Origin: Solibacillus sp040273735 | GTDB taxonomy: Bacteria; Bacillota; Bacilli; Bacillales_A; Planococcaceae | Length of the DNA: 64,000 nucleotides | Direction of reading: 5' to 3' | NCBI RefSeq assembly: GCF_040273735.1 | Contig: NZ_JBELZM010000006.1 | Coordinates: forward strand, 1-64,000 | Part shown: positions 59,512-64,000 of the stretch, piece by piece | Layout of the letters: each line of letters opens with the position of its first letter | Position numbering within the stretch: the stretch's first letter is position 1 | Position numbers and translations under genes: made by a program | The notes under the pieces: model-generated | Seen by the model: the letters and a program-made list of their open reading frames with translations, nothing else | The model's database searches: none | Told to the model about the DNA's origin: nothing

Positions 59512-61800
59512 TTATTTGTTTTGTTCGTTATTTTTATTTTCTGCCGGGTCTGCTTCTGTTGCTACTTGCTGCTCTTCCGGAAACGTTGAAGATTCATCAG
59601 GTGTTGCCTGTTTCTCAGCTTCAATCGGTTCTACAGGTGCTACAACAGTTTCTTCCACTGCTTCTTCTTGCTCTTGTTGAACTTGTGCTTTTTCCGGTGT
59701 TCCGAATACCGCACGCTCTAAAATTTCCGCAATATCGTAAGTACCGACTGTATCTTCCACTTCTTTTGCTTTCGTTCCATCAGAAAGCATTGTTAAACAG
59801 TAAGGACAGCCTGAGGAAATTACAGATGCCTGTGTTGCGATTGCCTGCTCTGTACGGGCAACGTTAATACGGTTTCCGACATGCTCTTCCATCCACATTA
59901 AACCACCGCCGGCACCACAGCACATACCATCTTCACGATTACGCGCCATTTCAACTAGCTTCACGCCTGCAATACCTTTTAAAATTTCGCGTGGCGGATC
60001 GAATACATCATTATAGCGTCCTAAGTAACATGAATCATGGAAAACAATTGTTTCATCAACACGGTGGTCCATTGTTAAACGGCCTTCCTGAATCAGATCG
60101 TACAATAATTCTGTATGGTGAAGTACCTCACCGTTCCAGCCGAAATCCTGATACTCATTTTTGAAAATATTGTATGCGTGCGGGTCAATCGTTACAATTT
60201 TCGTCACACCATTTTTCTCAAATTCATCAATGTTGGCTGTTGCCAGCTCCTGGAACAGGAATTCGTTACCTAAACGACGCGGTGTATCCCCCGAGTTCTT
60301 CTCTTTGTTGCCTAAAATAGCAAATTTCACGCCTGCTTTATTCATTAGTTTAGCGAATGCCAATGCAATTTTTTGTGAGCGGTTATCAAATGAACCCATT
60401 GAACCGACCCAGAATAAATATTCCATTTCTTCGCCTGATTTTTTCAATTCTTTTACTGTTGGAACGTGAACAGTTTCGTCAAGCTCTCTCCAGTTTTCTT
60501 TTTCTTTACGGTTTAAGCCCCATGGATTCCCTTGTCGCTCAATGTTCGTCATTGCGCGTTGAGCATCCGGATTCACTTTACCTTCTGTCATCGTTAAATA
60601 ACGACGTAAATCGATAATTTTATCAACATGCTCATTCATTACCGGACATTGATCTTCACAGTTACGGCATGTTGTACAAGCCCATATTTCTTCTTCTGTA
60701 ATGACATCGCCGATTAATGACGGGCTGTAAATATCTTCGATTACTGCACCTTCAGCACCAGCAGCCATTGCCAATTGGTTACCTTGTGTATTATTGAAGA
60801 ACGAGAAGGGTACCCAAGGCTTTTTCTTTAACTCGACTGCACCAGTAAATGTTAGATGGTCACGCAGTTTTACGATCAGGTCCATCGGTGACAGCATTTT
60901 TCCTGTCCCTGTTGCCGGACACATATTCGTACAACGTCCACATTCTACACATGCATACAGATCAAGCATTTGCTTTTGCGTGAAATCGTGAATTTTCCCG
61001 ACTCCAAGCGGCGGCATACTTTCCTCATCTTCCGCTTCTTCCAATGCGGCAAAATCGATTGGACGCAATGTGCCAATACGGTCTTGACGGTTGTAATAAA
61101 CGTTGAAAATCGATGTAATTAAGTGGAAGTGCTTACCTTGCGGGATATAAACAAGGAATGCTAATAACGCCAACAAGTGTGCCCACCACATAACGAAGAA
61201 CATAACAGCAGCAATCGCCGGATTCATCCATTGGAATACCCAGGCAATTGCAGACGCTACTGGTTCTGATCCTGTTAAACCGTGATCATGCCAAATTAAG
61301 TAAAAGCCATTGCCAAATAATGTAGCAAACATTAAAATCGCTAAAAACATATAAACTAAACCATTTTTAAAACCCTGCTTTAAACGTGCAAGTTTTTCCA
61401 TATAACGACGGTAAAATGCAACTGCTACCGCGATTAAGATCGTTAATACAACAAGTTCCTGTGTAAATGTAAATACCGGGTACAGACCACCCAGCGGAAG
61501 ATGTGATCCCGGTGCGAGCCCTTTCCAGATTAAATCAATAGCTCCAAACTGAACCATTAAAAATCCGTAGAAAAACAGAACGTGTACAAGTCCCATCTTC
61601 TTATCTTTTAATAGTTTTGATTGACCAAATACTTTCTCAACGATATCTTCTATACGTTCAGAAAATTTATGATTGAACTCTTCTTTACGACCAAGTTGAA
61701 TATAGTCATAACGTGTTTTTAATAAATATGCGAATAACCCCAGCGCATAAAGTAACACGGCGATGAATGCAATCCAGTTAATAATTAAAAATGTATTCAT
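59512..61800 (-). CDS. fadF: Membrane iron-sulfur oxidoreductase FadF (HdrDE-like)
   Basis: A 762-residue fusion thought to pass electrons from acyl-CoA dehydrogenases (via ETF) to menaquinone. The first about 250 residues hold several transmembrane helices of the NarI/HdrE type. Two 4Fe-4S motifs follow (CVECGRCTNMCP and CTTCRNCEDQCP), then two CCG domains with HDSCYLGR and CCGAGGG. The last 55 residues are a Glu/Gln/Pro-rich tail not usual in B. subtilis FadF. It is monocistronic, with a strong promoter carrying an operator in its spacer. Confidence 0.9.
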   Translation of the reverse strand: MNTFLIINWIAFIAVLLYALGLFAYLLKTRYDYIQLGRKEEFNHKFSERIEDIVEKVFGQSKLLKDKKMGLVHVLFFYGFLMVQFGAIDLIWKGLAPGSHLPLGGLYPVFTFTQELVVLTILIAVAVAFYRRYMEKLARLKQGFKNGLVYMFLAILMFATLFGNGFYLIWHDHGLTGSEPVASAIAWVFQWMNPAIAAVMFFVMWWAHLLALLAFLVYIPQGKHFHLITSIFNVYYNRQDRIGTLRPIDFAALEEAEDEESMPPLGVGKIHDFTQKQMLDLYACVECGRCTNMCPATGTGKMLSPMDLIVKLRDHLTFTGAVELKKKPWVPFSFFNNTQGNQLAMAAGAEGAVIEDIYSPSLIGDVITEEEIWACTTCRNCEDQCPVMNEHVDKIIDLRRYLTMTEGKVNPDAQRAMTNIERQGNPWGLNRKEKENWRELDETVHVPTVKELKKSGEEMEYLFWVGSMGSFDNRSQKIALAFAKLMNKAGVKFAILGNKEKNSGDTPRRLGNEFLFQELATANIDEFEKNGVTKIVTIDPHAYNIFKNEYQDFGWNGEVLHHTELLYDLIQEGRLTMDHRVDETIVFHDSCYLGRYNDVFDPPREILKGIAGVKLVEMARNREDGMCCGAGGGLMWMEEHVGNRINVARTEQAIATQASVISSGCPYCLTMLSDGTKAKEVEDTVGTYDIAEILERAVFGTPEKAQVQQEQEEAVEETVVAPVEPIEAEKQATPDESSTFPEEQQVATEADPAENKNNEQNK

Positions 61801-61882
61801 TGTTTTCCCCCCTGGAATACGAAGTTTTTACCCCTTTGTTTATCCAATTCACCCCGATAAACTATATGAATCTATAAACCCA

Positions 61883-61911
61883 TTGTAGTTATGAATGAGC
61901 ATTCAGTCAAC
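61883..61911 (-). promoter_or_regulatory. Sigma-A promoter of fadF
   Basis: On the minus strand TTGACT (61906-61911), exactly 17 bases, TACAAT (61883-61888). The operator at 61893-61906 occupies the spacer. Confidence 0.85.
61893..61906. promoter_or_regulatory. FadR-type operator before fadF
   Basis: TGAATG-AG-CATTCA, perfect 6-bp half-sites that match the TGAATG/CATTCA half-sites of Bacillus FadR. It lies between -35 and -10, where a bound TetR protein would block RNA polymerase. Confidence 0.75.
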
Positions 61912-61950
61912 AGATTTCGTCATTAATTCTGAAAATTAAATCAAAATATA

Positions 61951-61995
61951 AAAAATGCTAGTTAGACAAATTTATCGTCTAAACTAGCATTTTTC
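61951..61995 (-). terminator. Terminator of the cobalamin adenosyltransferase gene
   Basis: ATGCTAGTTTAGAC pairs with GTCTAACTAGCAT (one bulge), followed on the minus strand by TTTTTATA. Confidence 0.9.
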
Positions 61996-61997
61996 GT

Positions 61998-62558
61998 TTA
62001 TTTGAATACGTCGCCACTACGGATATATTCGACATCCTGGATTGATAATCGGTAGTTTACGACACGTGCTGCAGCAAATAAATAATCCGATAATCGGTTC
62101 AAATATTTCTGTACAACTGGTGAAACATCTTCAATTTCTTTCATTAAAGAAACCGTTTCCCGTTCCGCGCGGCGGGCAACAGTGCGCGCGATATGCAGTG
62201 TAGCTGCTGCTGGCGCCCCACCCGGTAATATGAAACGTTTTAATGGGGGTGCTTCTTCAGAAAGTGCATCGATACGTTTTTCCAAAACAGCAATCGGTTC
62301 TTCCGTAAGTTTGTAATGACGTTCTTTCATTACATTCGCCAAGTCCCCGCCGCCATCAAACAATTCATGTTGAATGGCAGTTAAATCTTCAATCAAGTCC
62401 TTGAACTTATCCTGATCCAATTCGCTTACAGCTTTACCGATAAATGAATTCAGCTCATCAATTGTGCCATATGCTTCAACGCGCAGATGGTCTTTATCAA
62501 CACGTCCTCCAATAATGCTCGTCTTCCCTGTATCGCCTTGTTTTGTATATAATTTCAT
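61998..62558 (-). CDS. yvqK: ATP:cob(I)alamin adenosyltransferase, PduO type
   Basis: A 186-residue trimeric enzyme that attaches adenosine to cob(I)alamin, giving the cofactor of IcmF. It has the KLYTKQGDTGKTSIIGG start, the RVEAYGTIDELNSFIG segment and the VARRAERE active-site helix. ATG 62556-62558 is preferred over TTG 62561 for spacing from AAGGGTGA. It follows the BtuD-CbiZ gene on the same strand. Confidence 0.93.
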   Translation of the reverse strand: MKLYTKQGDTGKTSIIGGRVDKDHLRVEAYGTIDELNSFIGKAVSELDQDKFKDLIEDLTAIQHELFDGGGDLANVMKERHYKLTEEPIAVLEKRIDALSEEAPPLKRFILPGGAPAAATLHIARTVARRAERETVSLMKEIEDVSPVVQKYLNRLSDYLFAAARVVNYRLSIQDVEYIRSGDVFK

Positions 62559-62664
62559 CAATATTCACCCTTTCGTATTAATATTATTTCTAGGCTTTAT
62601 GAAAATTCCCTTTAAGTATGATGACGCTCTTTTTTTAGCGATCGTTTTATTCTTCCGGCACATT

Positions 62665-63999
62665 TTACTTATTATAATGCTTTTTATATTTTTTAATTGC
62701 TTCTATTGTAACTTCGAAAACAGCCCGGCCGATCAGTTTGCCGATTTCTGTAATAGGTCCGGCATACGGCATTTCTTCCCCTTGTTGGGTAGCCGCGATC
62801 AATAGACTGTCGGTTGCGGTACTTGTTGCAGTCGTATTTGTCACTGAATCTTTTATTTGCTGATCTGCCAATGCTTTCGTTTTTGCTTCTGTTGCTGTAA
62901 TCATCGCCTGAATAAATGCTTCATCTGTCAGCTTACCATTAATGATTACCCATGTATTAATCGTACCGACATGTGGCTCATCTTCCCGCAAATATGTTTT
63001 CGTAACATCGACACTGTTTCCTACCCCTGCTGTTACCATGACAAGGATTTGTACATTATTTTTCGAGAAATGCCGTATTACTGCACAGCTTGTTTTCACA
63101 GCTGTCAGCATAACGACTGTATTTGTGGGAGAAAACTTGCGCTCTTTTAAAAATTGCTCCGTTTCCTCTTTCACATTATAAATATCGTATTCTGGAGAAA
63201 TAGAACGATTGAGTAATGTGTCATACCAGCCTATGCCGGCATTATGGACAGCAGAAGAAATTACTTTCAGCGGTGCCTGTGCCTGATATTCGATATAGTC
63301 TTCTGTAATTTGAAACTGGTCCATCTGGATTGTCGCAGCTTTTCTTTCCATTTCATTCGTTGGCAGCATCGTAATTTGCGGTTTTGGCAGCTCCGGGTGA
63401 GGATATGTCGCAATTCGGGCATGATACACATCGGCAATCTGCTCCTGCAGCACGACTTCATGCGGCTCCCCAAATGCCCGTATTTCACCATTTTCCAACA
63501 GAAGCAGTTCATCACAATAAAGCGATGCCAAGTTAATATCATGAAAAATCGAGACAACCGTCAGCCCCTGTACCTCAACTTGCATCCGAATCATATCCAG
63601 AATCTGCTTTTGGTGGGCGATATCCAAATGGTTTGTCGGTTCATCCAATAGAAGCAGTTCCGAATTTTGTGCAAGTGCCTGGGCGATAAATACCCGTTGC
63701 TGCTCGCCTCCCGATAAAAACTCCAAGTACTGATTTTTATATTGCGAAACACCTGTGCTTTCCATTGCCTGCTGAACTGTCTTTTCATCTTCTTCGGCCC
63801 AAGAAGAAAAGAATCCGCTTTGATGCGGGTAACGCCCTAGCGAAACCGCATCATATACACTGTTAGTAAATGCACTTGCATTTAATTGAGGCAAAACTGC
63901 CATCTTTTTCGCCAATTGCTTGTTGTCATAGCTTTTAAGCGGTTTCTCTTCGATAAAAATTTCACCTGTTTCAGGCTTCAGCACACCACTTATCATTTT
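62665..63999 (-). CDS. btuD: Cobalamin ABC transporter ATPase fused to CbiZ (YvrA-like, N-terminus cut)
   Basis: The frame runs off the right edge, so the Walker A part is missing. Visible are the Q-loop VLPQLNAS, the signature LSGGEQQR, Walker B LLLLDEPTNHLD and the H-loop FHDIN, ending near residue 215. The C-terminal half (KVISSAVHNAGIGWYDTLLN; VTAGVGNSVDV; NTWVIINGKLT) is a CbiZ adenosylcobinamide amidohydrolase. The fusion couples corrinoid import with cobinamide salvage and is also found in B. subtilis YvrA. Confidence 0.9.
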   Translation of the reverse strand, partial: KMISGVLKPETGEIFIEEKPLKSYDNKQLAKKMAVLPQLNASAFTNSVYDAVSLGRYPHQSGFFSSWAEEDEKTVQQAMESTGVSQYKNQYLEFLSGGEQQRVFIAQALAQNSELLLLDEPTNHLDIAHQKQILDMIRMQVEVQGLTVVSIFHDINLASLYCDELLLLENGEIRAFGEPHEVVLQEQIADVYHARIATYPHPELPKPQITMLPTNEMERKAATIQMDQFQITEDYIEYQAQAPLKVISSAVHNAGIGWYDTLLNRSISPEYDIYNVKEETEQFLKERKFSPTNTVVMLTAVKTSCAVIRHFSKNNVQILVMVTAGVGNSVDVTKTYLREDEPHVGTINTWVIINGKLTDEAFIQAMITATEAKTKALADQQIKDSVTNTTATSTATDSLLIAATQQGEEMPYAGPITEIGKLIGRAVFEVTIEAIKKYKKHYNK

Positions 64000-64000
64000 C

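Noticed and set aside
60161..60469. Long plus-strand frames inside fadF, atp genes, glyA, icmF and others
   Set aside because: They are antisense shadows of well-conserved minus-strand genes with intact catalytic motifs and have no ribosome sites.

Overview
The window looks like a chromosomal segment of a spore-forming, flagellated, aerobic Bacillota. The gene order closely follows the Bacillus subtilis region from ywqBA and ssbB through fabZ, flhOP, mbl, spoIIID, spoIIQ, spoIID, murAA, the atp operon, upp, glyA, rpiB, ywlC, spoIIR, prmC, prfA, tdk, rpmE, rho, glpX, murAB, fbaA, spo0F, pyrG and rpoE to a beta-oxidation locus. The moderately low GC content, protein character and intergenic repeats suggest the Solibacillus/Lysinibacillus part of Caryophanaceae (Planococcaceae); that placement is inference. 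Most genes are on the minus strand. Exceptions are ywqB, ywqA, ywpF, a NERD-domain gene and ywjG.

Layout. 1-2860: a cut-off TagA-like ManNAc transferase, UDP-ManNAc dehydrogenase and an IDEAL-domain protein. 3283-11703: SWIM protein plus SNF2 helicase, SsbB, YwpF, a NERD/zinc-ribbon protein, a lipoprotein, an unknown protein and FabZ. 11904-19657: EpuA-like membrane protein, FlhP, FlhO, Mbl, SpoIIID, SpoIIQ, SpoIID, MurAA and YwzB. 19783-26825: complete ATP synthase operon atpIBEFHAGDC. 27439-36292: wecB, upp, glyA, ywlG, rpiB, a cytochrome c lipoprotein, a chemoreceptor, YwlE, MntP-like and YwlC. 36324-46901: SpoIIR, PrmC, PrfA, Tdk, L31, Rho, GlpX, MurAB, transaldolase, FbaA and Spo0F. 47229-50683: YwjG, PyrG with its attenuator, RNA polymerase delta, and a small membrane protein missed by length cut-offs. 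50856-64000: isobutyryl-CoA mutase IcmF, a TetR regulator, two acyl-CoA dehydrogenases, hydroxyacyl-CoA dehydrogenase, thiolase, the FadF iron-sulfur oxidoreductase, cob(I)alamin adenosyltransferase and a BtuD-CbiZ fusion cut by the right edge.

How the genes connect. WecB, WecC and the TagA-like enzyme all act on UDP-ManNAc for cell-surface polymer. The right-hand block joins fatty or branched-chain acyl-CoA oxidation to B12: IcmF needs adenosylcobalamin, and the adenosyltransferase and cobinamide-salvage ABC protein help supply it. Two TGAAYG-type palindromes, one inside an excellent promoter before fadF and one before the thiolase operon, are likely targets of the TetR protein.

The most unusual content is intergenic. 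Four arrays (10033-10126, 17487-17643, 32620-32792, 39856-40027) carry an 8-10 bp box repeated with a period of 21 bp, exact over long runs, with dissimilar filler between boxes. Two arrays 7 kb apart use the same box (TATTAGAA), and all lie in non-coding space beside intrinsic terminators or gene ends. A second class is a 70-135 bp structured repeat (five copies, R1) whose hairpins are kept by compensatory changes. A third family, R2, has two copies. I found no tRNA, rRNA, insertion sequence, prophage or CRISPR array.
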